Shown here: piece after piece, positions 1 to 7,607 of the stretch
Layout of the letters: each line of letters opens with the position of its first letter
How positions within the stretch are numbered: the stretch's first letter is position 1
Source of the DNA: Leptotrichia sp. oral taxon 218
GTDB lineage: Bacteria > Fusobacteriota > Fusobacteriia > Fusobacteriales > Leptotrichiaceae
Length of the DNA: 64,000 bases
Assembly (NCBI RefSeq): GCF_018128225.1
Contig: NZ_CP072377.1
Coordinates: 1,426,001-1,490,000, forward strand
Direction of reading: 5' to 3'
Position numbers and translations under genes: made by a program
Notes under the pieces: model-generated
Seen by the model: only the letters and a program-made list of their open reading frames with translations
Database searches by the model: none
Told to the model about the DNA's origin: nothing

Positions 1-1
1 A

Positions 2-247
2 TCCATTTTTCTTACAATAATGTGTATAAAGTTTATCCCACATCGACCCTGCTGTTCCAATATATATTGTTTTATCTATATCATAATGTTTTTCTAATAC
101 CGATGTTACAAAATATTCATCTCTATAAATTTTATATTCTCCTGTTTCTTCAATTTTTATTTTATAATCCGCTTTTCTGTAATCTCTTTCTTCACTATTA
201 CGATCTATCATCCCTTTTCCCAACCCTGCTATCAATATTTTAGCCAT
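2..247 (-). CDS. CRISPR-associated CARF protein, TM1812/Csx2 family (N-terminal part)
   Basis: The reverse strand stays open from an ATG at 247 to the window edge (82 codons), so only the N-terminus is visible. It begins MAKILIAGLGKG, followed by a YRKADYKI segment, FVTSVLEKHYDI and then IYIGTAGSMWDKLY. This is the opening beta-strand, glycine-rich turn and GTxGSMW pattern of TM1812/Csx2 proteins. Members have a CARF domain that senses cyclic oligoadenylate made by type III CRISPR complexes. A GGAG lies a few bases before the ATG. The nearby array at 3240-4090 has a type I-B/III-style repeat, which fits. The effector half and any further cas genes would lie to the left, outside the window. 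Confidence 0.75.
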   Translation of the reverse strand, partial: MAKILIAGLGKGMIDRNSEERDYRKADYKIKIEETGEYKIYRDEYFVTSVLEKHYDIDKTIYIGTAGSMWDKLYTHYCKKNG

Positions 248-352
248 CTTTTTCTCCTTCTAATTATAATTTTTCTTTCTCTAAATTATTCTCAATAATA
301 TTATTTTACCGCATTTATTTTAAAAATCAATACAACAACTAATTTAGTCCAA

Positions 353-401
353 GTTATTCCACTTTAAATTCCGAATGATTCTTCCTTCAAAATAGAACTA
401 C
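353..401 (-). repeat. Stem-loop, diverged copy 1
   Basis: An imperfect inverted repeat with arms near 353-368 and 386-401, several pairs being G-U type. It resembles the better hairpin at 525-579 in arms, loop and flanks at roughly three quarters of positions by eye. It lies just downstream of the 15-codon ORF. No U-tract follows, so it is not a simple terminator. Confidence 0.4.
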
Positions 402-409
402 CATTTTCT

Positions 410-457
410 CTAAAGATCTCCTCCTAAAATTACTAAACCTATTAGACACAACAACAT
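410..457 (-). CDS. Possible 15-residue hydrophobic peptide
   Basis: A short ORF reading MLLCLIGLVILGGDL, with its ATG at 457 and stop at 410-412. The only support is a strong Shine-Dalgarno sequence (GGAAGGTGATAAAT then ATG), very similar to the one before the neighbouring 66-aa ORF, and an entirely hydrophobic core like a membrane micropeptide. It could be a real peptide, a leader, or a decayed remnant of a duplicated small gene. Function unknown. Confidence 0.3.
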   Translation of the reverse strand: MLLCLIGLVILGGDL

Positions 458-524
458 ATTTATCACCTTCCTTTCTTTAATTGGTATTTTTAAAATTTTA
501 TTTTATATTTTAACAATCTAGCTT

Positions 525-579
525 GTAGTAATCCCATTTTAGATTCAGAATAATTCCTCCTCTAAAATAGAATTACTAC
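525..579 (-). repeat. Stem-loop, copy 2 (19-bp arms)
   Basis: Arms at 525-543 and 561-579 are complementary at 16 of 19 positions, with a 17-base loop that carries GGAGG on the minus strand. It starts about 13 bases beyond the stop of the 66-aa ORF. No U-run follows on either strand, so it is more likely an RNA structural or processing element than an intrinsic terminator. A diverged copy is at 353-401. Confidence 0.5.
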
Positions 580-591
580 TTTTACTAAAAA

Positions 592-792
592 TTACCAACA
601 AAAACTATCAAAAAAATTAGACACTTCGTTACAAAAATCTTCTGCCATATTTCCCATTGTTGTAAACATTTCATCTGCTGTATTCACTGTTTCGTTCAAT
701 AATTTTGCTGTTTCATTTACACCTTCTGCCACTGCAACTACGCCTGCTGTTACTAATAATACTGTGCCTACTGTTTCTTCAATTCCTGTCAT
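592..792 (-). CDS. Small hydrophobic protein of unknown function (66 aa)
   Basis: The ATG at 792 is chosen because AAAGGAGGTG ends 6 bases before it; the in-frame GTG at 801 lies inside that ribosome site. Residues about 6-25 are a hydrophobic Val/Ala/Gly segment (GTVLLVTAGVVAVAEGV). An amphipathic, Asn/Thr/Glu-rich stretch follows, ending in Phe/Cys/Trp (NFFDSFCW). It is probably a small membrane-associated protein. It sits immediately downstream of a YfjP-like GTPase in the same direction and may be a partner, since that GTPase also ends in a Gly-rich hydrophobic tail. No family is recognised. Confidence 0.6.
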   Translation of the reverse strand: MTGIEETVGTVLLVTAGVVAVAEGVNETAKLLNETVNTADEMFTTMGNMAEDFCNEVSNFFDSFCW

Positions 793-905
793 TTTTATCA
801 CCTCCTTTTTTATTTTAGATTCATTATATATTAATTCAATAACTTATTTATGTAATTTTTTCACCAACTTTTTATTCCCACCCACCCAAACCCTCTATTT
901 ATCTT

Positions 906-1910
906 CTAAAATATTCCTTCAAAAAAATCAACAAATCCATTAATTATATTTACTCCTACTCCAAATATTGCTCCACCTACTGTACCTATTACTCTTCCAA
1001 CTGTACCTAATCCTACTATATCTCCTATTGCTTGACCTATTGTTCCACCTATTGCCATTCCTCTTGTTACTGATTCCATAAATGTTTCTAAAATTCCTGC
1101 TCTGTAATCTTGTAAATCATCATTGTCTTTCCACATAGCTTCTTCTTTATTAATATTTTGTGCATAAACTAATCTTTTTTCTTCTGGCGTATGTTGTAAT
1201 ATGTAGTATAATAGTTTTGATAAATTGTACGGTTTTTGTTGCATATATCCTTCTTCTTTGTCTCCAGCACTATAATAAATCGGTTCGACATCTATTCCTG
1301 TAGCTTCTTTAATTCTTCTTCTCACTGATGCAACTTTATCTTCCAAAAAATCTTGTAGTTTTCTCTCAGGTCGATTTTCTTGTGCATTCCAATATTTTCC
1401 CTTCATCGCTACATCTGCCTGATTAATCGCCACTAATATTCTATTTTTCTTATTTTCCCCCAAATTTGGTATAATCACACTATTTATTAATTCATACGAT
1501 GTCCCTAAATCTCTACTGCTACCATCCAATATTACCAAAACCAAATCAATTAACAAATTCCCATTTCTATCTTTTTCATAAAGCTTATCAATTATTATTT
1601 TACTATGTCTGTTATCAGCTTCTCTTCCATCACCTAATCCTGGAGTGTCCCATATTACTAAATTATCCAACTCATATTTATCAATTCCCATTGTTTCTGG
1701 GTTTACACTTGTTCCTACTTTTGCTACTTCTTCTCCAAACAACGCATTAATAGTACTACTTTTCCCCACTCCTGTTGCACCTGTAACCATTAAATTAATT
1801 TGTTGCTCCTTCATTCTCAATAAATTACCCAATAATTTTTGTCTCGTAGTTTCATCCATTTGTTCATTCATCACTCTTCTTTCAATTTCCTTAAATATAT
1901 TTCTTGCCAT
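906..1910 (-). CDS. YfjP/YeeP-like GTPase with hydrophobic C-terminal tail
   Basis: A 334-aa P-loop GTPase of the TRAFAC/Era-like class. Visible motifs are G1 GATGVGKS (44-51), G3 DTPG (88-91) and G4 NQAD (163-166). The last 60 or so residues are Gly-rich and hydrophobic (GGTIGQAIGDIVGLG...), as in membrane-inserting or glycine-zipper tails. The ATG at 1910 is preferred over an upstream TTG because AAAGAGG lies 8 bases before it. E. coli relatives (YfjP, YeeP) occur in cryptic prophages, and their function is not firmly known. A second, shorter paralogue is at 2233-2925. The position between a CRISPR array and a CARF gene suggests an accessory or defence setting, which is inference only. Confidence 0.8.
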   Translation of the reverse strand: MARNIFKEIERRVMNEQMDETTRQKLLGNLLRMKEQQINLMVTGATGVGKSSTINALFGEEVAKVGTSVNPETMGIDKYELDNLVIWDTPGLGDGREADNRHSKIIIDKLYEKDRNGNLLIDLVLVILDGSSRDLGTSYELINSVIIPNLGENKKNRILVAINQADVAMKGKYWNAQENRPERKLQDFLEDKVASVRRRIKEATGIDVEPIYYSAGDKEEGYMQQKPYNLSKLLYYILQHTPEEKRLVYAQNINKEEAMWKDNDDLQDYRAGILETFMESVTRGMAIGGTIGQAIGDIVGLGTVGRVIGTVGGAIFGVGVNIINGFVDFFEGIF

Positions 1911-1940
1911 AATCAATACCTCTTTCTTTTATTTATTTTT

Positions 1941-1957
1941 ATTATAACTCTCTAACC
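1941..1957 (-). promoter_or_regulatory. Candidate promoter for GTPase 1 with GGTTAGAGAG motif
   Basis: On the minus strand TATAAT (1941-1946) is immediately preceded by GGTTAGAGAG (1948-1957). The same 10-mer lies just upstream of the TATAAT before the second GTPase gene (2986-2995), suggesting shared ancestry or control. The -35 region is not convincing. Confidence 0.4.
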
Positions 1958-1982
1958 ATAAACTATTTTTCAAAAATTTAGC

Positions 1983-2087
1983 CTATTTTTTGCTTGAATA
2001 CATCAATTTATTTCTTAAAATTTGTTTATCTCTTTTTATTTTAACTCCATAATATCTCATTTCATTTTCCCTAATCAATCTTCCCAT
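1983..2087 (-). CDS. Small basic protein (34 aa), unknown
   Basis: A 34-codon ORF starting MGRLIRENEMRYYGVKIK and ending in SSKK. GGAGG lies 8 bases before the ATG at 2087, and a TATAAT is at 2116-2121. The protein is strongly basic and probably helical. Its RYYGVKIKR segment vaguely recalls the N-terminus of the second GTPase (FKYYRKNDIEKK), so it could be a partner or a fragment of a former GTPase copy. It lies between the two GTPase genes in the same direction. Confidence 0.45.
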   Translation of the reverse strand: MGRLIRENEMRYYGVKIKRDKQILRNKLMYSSKK

Positions 2088-2232
2088 ATTTCATTCCTCC
2101 AAAAATCAAATTTTTATTATAACTTATGGTAACATTTTTAAATAACTCATTTTTCTTTTTATTTAACTTACAAAAATATTTTTTTTATCTAAATTTCAAT
2201 ATTTATCACTCCAAAAAAATTTAATATCTACA

Positions 2233-2925
2233 TTATGCTCTAACTAACGGTCTTCTCTCTACAATCATATTATCTATTATGAAATCTAATAATTTTTCTA
2301 TGTTATAACCATATTCTGCTGAATAGTATACTGGTTTTCTTATTGTTACTCCTGTTGCTTCTTTTACCCTATTTTGTATAGATAACGCTTGTCTTTCTAA
2401 AAAATCTACTAACACTTCATCTGGTCTATTTGTTTCCTTATTCCAATGTCTGCCTTTCATTGCCATATCCGCTTGATTAATCACTACCAATATTCTATCT
2501 GCCTGTATATTTGGAACTATTACCTCATTTAACAATGTATATGTACTTCCCATATCTCTATTCAAACCTTCTAAAACCACAATTGCCGAATCTATCCAAC
2601 CATAAATATTTCCATCTAATGAATAAGTTTTATACAGCAAATCCACCAATTTTCTTTTATGAATCTCATCATTCGCAACACCATCTCCTAATCCAGGAGT
2701 ATCCCACAATCTAAATACATCATTTAACGAATAAGAATCTAAATCCATTGTTTCAGGATCCACACCGTTACCAACCGTTGCCACATTTTTTTTAAAAATT
2801 GTATTTAATGTTGTCGATTTACCTGCTCCTGTTACTCCTGTTACCATCACATCCAAAGGTCTAAATCTAGCTTTTTCCAATTTCTTTTCTATATCATTTT
2901 TTCTATAATATTTAAAACTCGTCAT
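2233..2925 (-). CDS. YfjP-like GTPase, short form
   Basis: A 230-aa P-loop GTPase, paralogous to the one at 906-1910. Motifs are G1 GVTGAGKS (30-37), G3 DTPG (75-78) and G4 NQAD (150-153). Shared blocks such as the one around the P-loop and QADxAMKG are easily aligned. It stops soon after the GTPase domain (VERRPLVRA) and lacks the glycine-rich tail of its neighbour, so this one looks soluble. The ATG at 2925 is favoured by analogy with the paralogue; an in-frame TTG at 2931 with GGAG 5 bases upstream is an alternative. It is the first gene of the leftward cluster towards the CARF gene. Confidence 0.75.
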   Translation of the reverse strand: MTSFKYYRKNDIEKKLEKARFRPLDVMVTGVTGAGKSTTLNTIFKKNVATVGNGVDPETMDLDSYSLNDVFRLWDTPGLGDGVANDEIHKRKLVDLLYKTYSLDGNIYGWIDSAIVVLEGLNRDMGSTYTLLNEVIVPNIQADRILVVINQADMAMKGRHWNKETNRPDEVLVDFLERQALSIQNRVKEATGVTIRKPVYYSAEYGYNIEKLLDFIIDNMIVERRPLVRA

Positions 2926-2973
2926 AATCAATCACACTCCATATTTTTTATTCTCTTTCTCATTTACAAAATC

Positions 2974-2995
2974 ATTATACCTTTTCTCTCTAACC
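2974..2995 (-). promoter_or_regulatory. Candidate promoter for GTPase 2
   Basis: TATAAT at 2974-2979 on the minus strand, with the 10-mer GGTTAGAGAG at 2986-2995. The motif is shared with the promoter region of the other GTPase. Confidence 0.35.
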
Positions 2996-3116
2996 TATTT
3001 TTTCCTAAAAATAACTCTTTTTATTTTTAAATTTTAAAAATTTTTCTCTCTCATTCTTTACACAATAATTATATCCAATCCTTATAACTTATTTTTTTTA
3101 CTAATTAACTTATTTC

Positions 3117-3153
3117 CAAAAAAAAATCACAGTTTTATAACTTAACTGTGATT
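3117..3153 (-). terminator. Intrinsic terminator of the CRISPR transcript
   Basis: A perfect 10-bp stem (3125-3134 with 3144-3153, AATCACAGTT / AACTGTGATT) is followed on the minus strand by a run of T. It lies about 90 bases beyond the leader-distal end of the array, in the right orientation to end pre-crRNA transcription. Confidence 0.7.
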
Positions 3154-3239
3154 AAATATTTTTTTATTTTTTATCTTTATTTTAATAGAATTATTATTTC
3201 AACTTGAGTGCCACAATGACACCTGATACAAAATTTATG

Positions 3240-4090
3240 GTTTCAATCCTTGTTTTAATGGATAAACTACTTTAACCAACTATCAAACGACCTATGTTAT
3301 TTCGTTTCAATCCTTGTTTTAATGGATAAACTACTTTAACGATTACCACATTACACAGCTATCAGAAGAGCATTGAAGTTTCAATCCTTGTTTTAATGGA
3401 TAAACTACTTTAACATGTGTATGCTAATAGCAGATACGAAATTTTCAAGGAATTGTTTCAATCCTTGTTTTAATGGATAAACTAGTTTAACCTGCTATCT
3501 GTGTTTCGATAGCGATTGGGTATTCTCGTTGTTTCAATCCTTGTTTTAATGGATAAACTAGTTTAACAGCATTAGAATGTTCAATAGGAACTACTCTTTC
3601 CTGAATGTTTCAATCCTTGTTTTAATGGATAAACTAGTTTAACCCAAAACTCTAATAGAACGATTCTTTAAAACTTTCATAAGTTTCAATCCTTGTTTTA
3701 ATGGATAAACTAGTTTAACTTTCCCGAAAGGGGAAATTGATAGTAATGTCGTAGAGTTTCAATCCTTGTTTTAATGGATAAACTAGTTTAACCAAATGAA
3801 CTACAAAACACTTACGACAAGCAATTAGAGGGTTTCAATCCTTGTTTTAATGGATAAACTAGTTTAACTAATTCTAATTCACGGTTAGCATTAAAGTACA
3901 TCATGTTTCAATCCTTGTTTTAATGGATAAACTAGTTTAACATTAACTGAGCCTTTCTATATGGGAGAAGAATTAGTAGTTTCAATCCTTGTTTTAATGG
4001 ATAAACTAGTTTAACAGGAACAGAATATATTAAAACCGTAAAAGACTTGGAATGTTTCAATCCTTGTTTTAATGGATAAACTAGTTTAAC
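3240..4090 (-). CRISPR. CRISPR array, 12 repeats of 37 nt, 11 spacers
   Basis: Repeats start at 3240, 3304, 3378, 3455, 3531, 3607, 3683, 3756, 3832, 3905, 3979 and 4054. On the plus strand each begins GTTTCAATCCTTG and ends CTAGTTTAAC. Spacers are 36-40 nt except the leftmost (3277-3303), which is only 27 nt. The three leftmost repeats share one substitution (CTACTTTAAC), marking that side as the old, leader-distal end. Read on the minus strand the repeat ends in ATTGAAAC, the usual 8-nt crRNA handle of type I-B/III systems. A promoter and leader lie to the right and a terminator to the left, agreeing with leftward transcription. No cas operon is in the window apart from the CARF gene at the left edge. 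Confidence 0.97.
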
Positions 4091-4297
4091 CCGTACTTTC
4101 AAGAAAACCCTTTATTCATCAATGTTACAGAGATTTTTTCAGACATTAAAATTGCTTTTTTTTGCTTAATTTTTTTCAATTTTTGTCGTTTTTTTAGCAT
4201 TTTCCGTAACTCCTAATCCCCATTTTTACTGGCTTTGAATGGATTTTCTTAACACTTTTTTATTTCTTGTAGTGGTAGGAACTTTTTCTACAAACTT
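4091..4297 (-). promoter_or_regulatory. CRISPR leader
   Basis: About 200 bases of A/T-rich, gene-free sequence between the array and its candidate promoter, adjacent to the end whose repeats are all identical. The position is that of a leader, where new spacers are added. The weak plus-strand ORF across it is not credible as a gene. Confidence 0.6.
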
Positions 4298-4325
4298 ATT
4301 TTACCATATTTTTCTCTTTTTTCAA
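4298..4325 (-). promoter_or_regulatory. Candidate promoter of the CRISPR array
   Basis: On the minus strand, TTGAAA (4320-4325), a 16-base spacer and TAAAAT (4298-4303) with a TG just upstream. It directs transcription through the leader into the array. Confidence 0.5.
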
Positions 4326-4334
4326 AATTTTTTT

Positions 4335-4376
4335 ATAAAAAAAAGAAAAACTAAACAAAAAATTCAGTTTTTCTTT
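4335..4376 (-). terminator. Intrinsic terminator after proC
   Basis: An 11-bp stem (4342-4352 with 4366-4376) starting 8 bases after the proC stop, followed on the minus strand by a T-rich tract. It separates proC from the CRISPR promoter. Confidence 0.6.
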
Positions 4377-4383
4377 GTAAAAT

Positions 4384-5190
4384 TTACTTTTCTCCTGCCA
4401 TTTCTTTTGATTTTTCCGTACAAGCTACAACCGCTTCAATTACATTTCCACGAAAATTTCCATTTTCTAAAACTCTGACTGCTTCGATTGTCGTTCCAGC
4501 TGGAGAGCAAACTTCGTCTTTTAACTGTCCTGGATGTTTTCCTGTTTCAAGAAGCATTTTTGCTGATCCTGCTACAGTTTGAGCAACTATTTCGTATGCT
4601 TTATTTCTTGGCATTCCGCAAAGTACGCCACCGTCAGCTAGTGCTTCCATAAACATGTAGACATACGCTGGAAGTGAGCCGCTTATTCCCGTATATGCAT
4701 GCATCAATTTTTCTTCAATTTCTACACTTTTCCCAAAACTATTTAAAAGTTTAAAAATTATTTCTTTTTCAGAATTTTCAATATTTTTATTAAATGTAAC
4801 CGCTGTCATTCCTGAAAGTACTTGAGCAGGAGTATTTGGCATTGTTCTAACAACTTTTTTATCTTCTCCCAAAGTATTTTCAATCACGGAAATACTTATT
4901 CCAGCTGCAATTGTCAAAATAATTGTATCTTTTTTTACATTTCCACTCAAATTTTTTAAAACGATGGGAATAATATGCGGTTTTACTGACAAAATAATAA
5001 TATCACAATTTTTCGCCAGCTCTTTTTCACTATTTACGGCATTTACTCCGTATTCTTTGACTAAATTATTCACTTTGTCTTTGTCCAAATCGAAAATATT
5101 TATATTTTCATTTTCCTCAAATTTTGAAGACAAAATTCCTTTAATTATCGAACTTCCCATATTTCCTGTTCCAATAAATCCTATTTTCAT
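4384..5190 (-). CDS. proC: Pyrroline-5-carboxylate reductase
   Basis: 268 aa, the usual length. It catalyses the last step of proline synthesis, the NAD(P)H-dependent reduction of pyrroline-5-carboxylate. The Rossmann motif GFIGTGNMG is at the N-terminus, VKP follows beta-4, and VRTMPNTPA is in the middle. The C-terminal signature runs SGSLPAYVYMFMEALADGG ... SPAGTTIEAVRVLE, with the dimer-forming helices. GGAG lies 7 bases before the ATG. proA and proB lie further upstream on the same strand, separated by a TPR protein gene, so all three steps from glutamate to proline are encoded within 4.4 kb. Confidence 0.96.
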   Translation of the reverse strand: MKIGFIGTGNMGSSIIKGILSSKFEENENINIFDLDKDKVNNLVKEYGVNAVNSEKELAKNCDIIILSVKPHIIPIVLKNLSGNVKKDTIILTIAAGISISVIENTLGEDKKVVRTMPNTPAQVLSGMTAVTFNKNIENSEKEIIFKLLNSFGKSVEIEEKLMHAYTGISGSLPAYVYMFMEALADGGVLCGMPRNKAYEIVAQTVAGSAKMLLETGKHPGQLKDEVCSPAGTTIEAVRVLENGNFRGNVIEAVVACTEKSKEMAGEK

Positions 5191-5235
5191 CTTTTGCTCC
5201 TTTTTTTATTTATGATAAATTTAACTTTTCACATA

Positions 5236-6108
5236 TTATTTTTTGTCTTTAGTTTTCATATCATCGTATGCTTTAATTAAAAGCCCTGCAAATTCAATAG
5301 ATTTTAATTTTTCAAAATTTTCTTTATACAATTTAGAATTTTTATTTTTATACAGTTTCTCATTTTTGTCATACATCGCAACCAATAACTTATCTACATC
5401 GGGATAACCATTTTCTTTCATTTTAAAGAAAATATCGTCTTTGAAAAAGTCTATTGCATCAGTTAATTTATTTTGATCTAAATAATTATATATGATTATT
5501 TTCTGTGCATCCATAATATAATGTTCTTTTGCATCTTGAGTTATATACCAATAATCAAGTTTTTTTATCTTGTTATATTTTTCAATTGCTTTCTTCATAT
5601 ATTCAGTACTTTCAGAATATTTCTTTTCATCTGCCAATTTCAAAGCCCATTGATAGTAACCTTCTGGATATTCAGGAAACAACGACATAATTTTTTGAAT
5701 TGTTTCGTTAGATTTTTTCTTATCACCTAAATACGCATATGCGATTGCCATATTATTATAAGGTCTAGGATTTTTTGGATTTAATTTTATTGCTTTTTGA
5801 TAATATTCAATTGCTTTTTTGCTATCTTTATTAATCATTCTTTCGTATGTTCCAATATAAAGCATTGCAAGATAATTTTTCCCATCTAATTGAACTGCTT
5901 CTTCAAATGGTTTTTTTGACTTAGAAAAATCTACTTCCTGCATTTTAATTCCTTCAAAAGTTTTTTCAATTGATTTTTCATTTATCTTCAAATCTTTTAA
6001 TTCTTGCCTTGTAACTCTCATAATTTCTTCTTGACTTTCAGCAAAAATTTCAAAAGTTAACATAAAAAAAGCTAATAAAATCAAAATTTTAAAATACTTA
6101 TTTTTCAC
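5236..6108 (-). CDS. Exported TPR-repeat protein
   Basis: 290 aa starting with GTG at 6108 (AAGGAG lies 6 bases upstream). Residues 1-23 form a signal peptide (KILILLAFFMLTFEIFA then ES). The mature part carries tetratricopeptide repeats: residues about 75-175 include KAIEYYQKAIKLNPKNPRPYNNMA and a second unit ending FPEYPEGYYQWALKLADEKKYSEST. It is probably a periplasmic scaffold or protein-interaction factor. It lies between proA and proC in the same direction, but nothing ties its role to proline synthesis. Confidence 0.8.
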   Translation of the reverse strand: MKNKYFKILILLAFFMLTFEIFAESQEEIMRVTRQELKDLKINEKSIEKTFEGIKMQEVDFSKSKKPFEEAVQLDGKNYLAMLYIGTYERMINKDSKKAIEYYQKAIKLNPKNPRPYNNMAIAYAYLGDKKKSNETIQKIMSLFPEYPEGYYQWALKLADEKKYSESTEYMKKAIEKYNKIKKLDYWYITQDAKEHYIMDAQKIIIYNYLDQNKLTDAIDFFKDDIFFKMKENGYPDVDKLLVAMYDKNEKLYKNKNSKLYKENFEKLKSIEFAGLLIKAYDDMKTKDKK

Positions 6109-6206
6109 AATAATCTCCTTTTTTATAATTCTTAATTACAAAATCTAAACTTTTAATAATCAAAATTTTTTATATTCTGACTTCAATATTTTACACAAAA
6201 AATTTT

Positions 6207-7466
6207 TTATTCTCTAACTTGTCCATTCCCACGAATTACATACTTAGTCGTAGTCAATTCTCTCACTCCCATAGGCCCACGAGCGTGTAATTTTTGCGTA
6301 GAAATTCCGATTTCTCCACCAAATCCAAATTCTCCGCCGTCAGAAAATCTAGTTGACGCATTCAAATAAACCGCTGCTGAATCCACTTCATTCAAGAATT
6401 TTTCAGCATTTTGAATATTTTTTGTAATAATCGAATCCGAGTGATGTGTTCCGTGCTCATTGATGTAACAAATTGCTTCTTCCACATTGTCCACCAATTT
6501 TAGCGACAGCACCATATCCAAATATTCCATCCCAAAATCTTCATCTTGAGCCAATTTCACATCGCTTCTGTTTCCAACAATTTCAAGCGCTTCTTTGCTG
6601 TATCTAAGCTCAACTTTATCTTTTATCATCATATCCGTCAATTTTGGCAATATTTCACTTGCAATATTTTTATGAACCAAAACTGTTTCAATCGAATTAC
6701 AAGTGCTAGGTCTTTGAGTTTTTGCATTTTCAATTATTGGTAAAGCCATCTCAATATCTGCGCTTTCATCGACAAAAACATGACAAACTCCAGCTCCCGT
6801 TTCAATTACAGGAATTGTTGCATTTTCAATCATAAATTTTTTTAAACCTTTTCCGCCTCTTGGAATCAAAACATCAATATATTCGTTCAAAGTTATCATT
6901 TCTTTTACCAATTCCCGTTCTGGCTTTTCAATCAATTGAACTGAATTTTCAGGAACTCCCGCTTTTTTTCCAACTTCATTAAATAATTTATTCAAATAAA
7001 TATTTGAATTTATTGCATTTTCAGAACCTCTCAAAATTACTGCATTTGAAGATTTTAAACATAGCCCTGCTGCGTCAATCGTAACATTTGGTCTTGATTC
7101 ATAAATCATTCCTATCACGCCAAGTGGTACTCTTTTTTTCGCAATCGACATCCCATTTTTGTGATTCCATCCAGTTAAAATTTCTCCAATCGGATCAGTA
7201 AATGCCGCAATTTCTCTCAAACTTTGTGCCATCCCTTCAATTCTAGCGTCTGTCAATTCCATTCTGTCAAGTAACGCAAAACTAAGTCCTGACTTTTTCC
7301 CATTTTCCAAATCAATTTTATTTGCCGCTTTTATTTCTTCTTTTTTTTTAATCAATTCATCCGCAATAGCACAAAGTGCATTATTCTTAGTTTTTGTATC
7401 AAGCGTCAAAAGTTTTTGAGAAGCAATTTTTGCCTTTTTCCCCATTTCTTCAATATATTTATTCAT
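6207..7466 (-). CDS. proA: Gamma-glutamyl phosphate reductase
   Basis: 419 aa, typical length. It makes glutamate-5-semialdehyde from gamma-glutamyl phosphate using NADPH, the second step of proline synthesis. The ALDH-like fold is clear: VPLGVIGMIYESRPNVT near residue 113, the catalytic cysteine in RPSTCNSIETV, and the C-terminal stretch ASTRFSDGGEFGFGGEIGIST followed by RGPMG. GGAG lies before the ATG. It is downstream of proB with a 141-base gap that holds no other gene. Confidence 0.97.
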   Translation of the reverse strand: MNKYIEEMGKKAKIASQKLLTLDTKTKNNALCAIADELIKKKEEIKAANKIDLENGKKSGLSFALLDRMELTDARIEGMAQSLREIAAFTDPIGEILTGWNHKNGMSIAKKRVPLGVIGMIYESRPNVTIDAAGLCLKSSNAVILRGSENAINSNIYLNKLFNEVGKKAGVPENSVQLIEKPERELVKEMITLNEYIDVLIPRGGKGLKKFMIENATIPVIETGAGVCHVFVDESADIEMALPIIENAKTQRPSTCNSIETVLVHKNIASEILPKLTDMMIKDKVELRYSKEALEIVGNRSDVKLAQDEDFGMEYLDMVLSLKLVDNVEEAICYINEHGTHHSDSIITKNIQNAEKFLNEVDSAAVYLNASTRFSDGGEFGFGGEIGISTQKLHARGPMGVRELTTTKYVIRGNGQVRE

Positions 7467-7607
7467 AATTTTTTCTCCTATTCCAATTTATTAATATTAA
7501 TAATTTATAAAAATTTATTCAAATATACTTTACTTTATTTTATTTAAAAAAAAATCCTAAATACTTTGCATTAATGAATTATTTTTCAAAATTTTTTTAA
7601 ATTAAAT

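Noticed and set aside
22-243. Plus-strand ORF of 73 aa
   Set aside because: Antisense shadow of the CARF gene.
3125-3153. Hairpin left of the array as a terminator on the plus strand
   Set aside because: No plus-strand gene precedes it, and the T-run is closer to the stem on the minus strand.
4239-4478. Plus-strand ORF of 79 aa over the CRISPR promoter and proC end
   Set aside because: Phe/Leu-rich product of T-runs, overlapping a promoter, terminator and proC.
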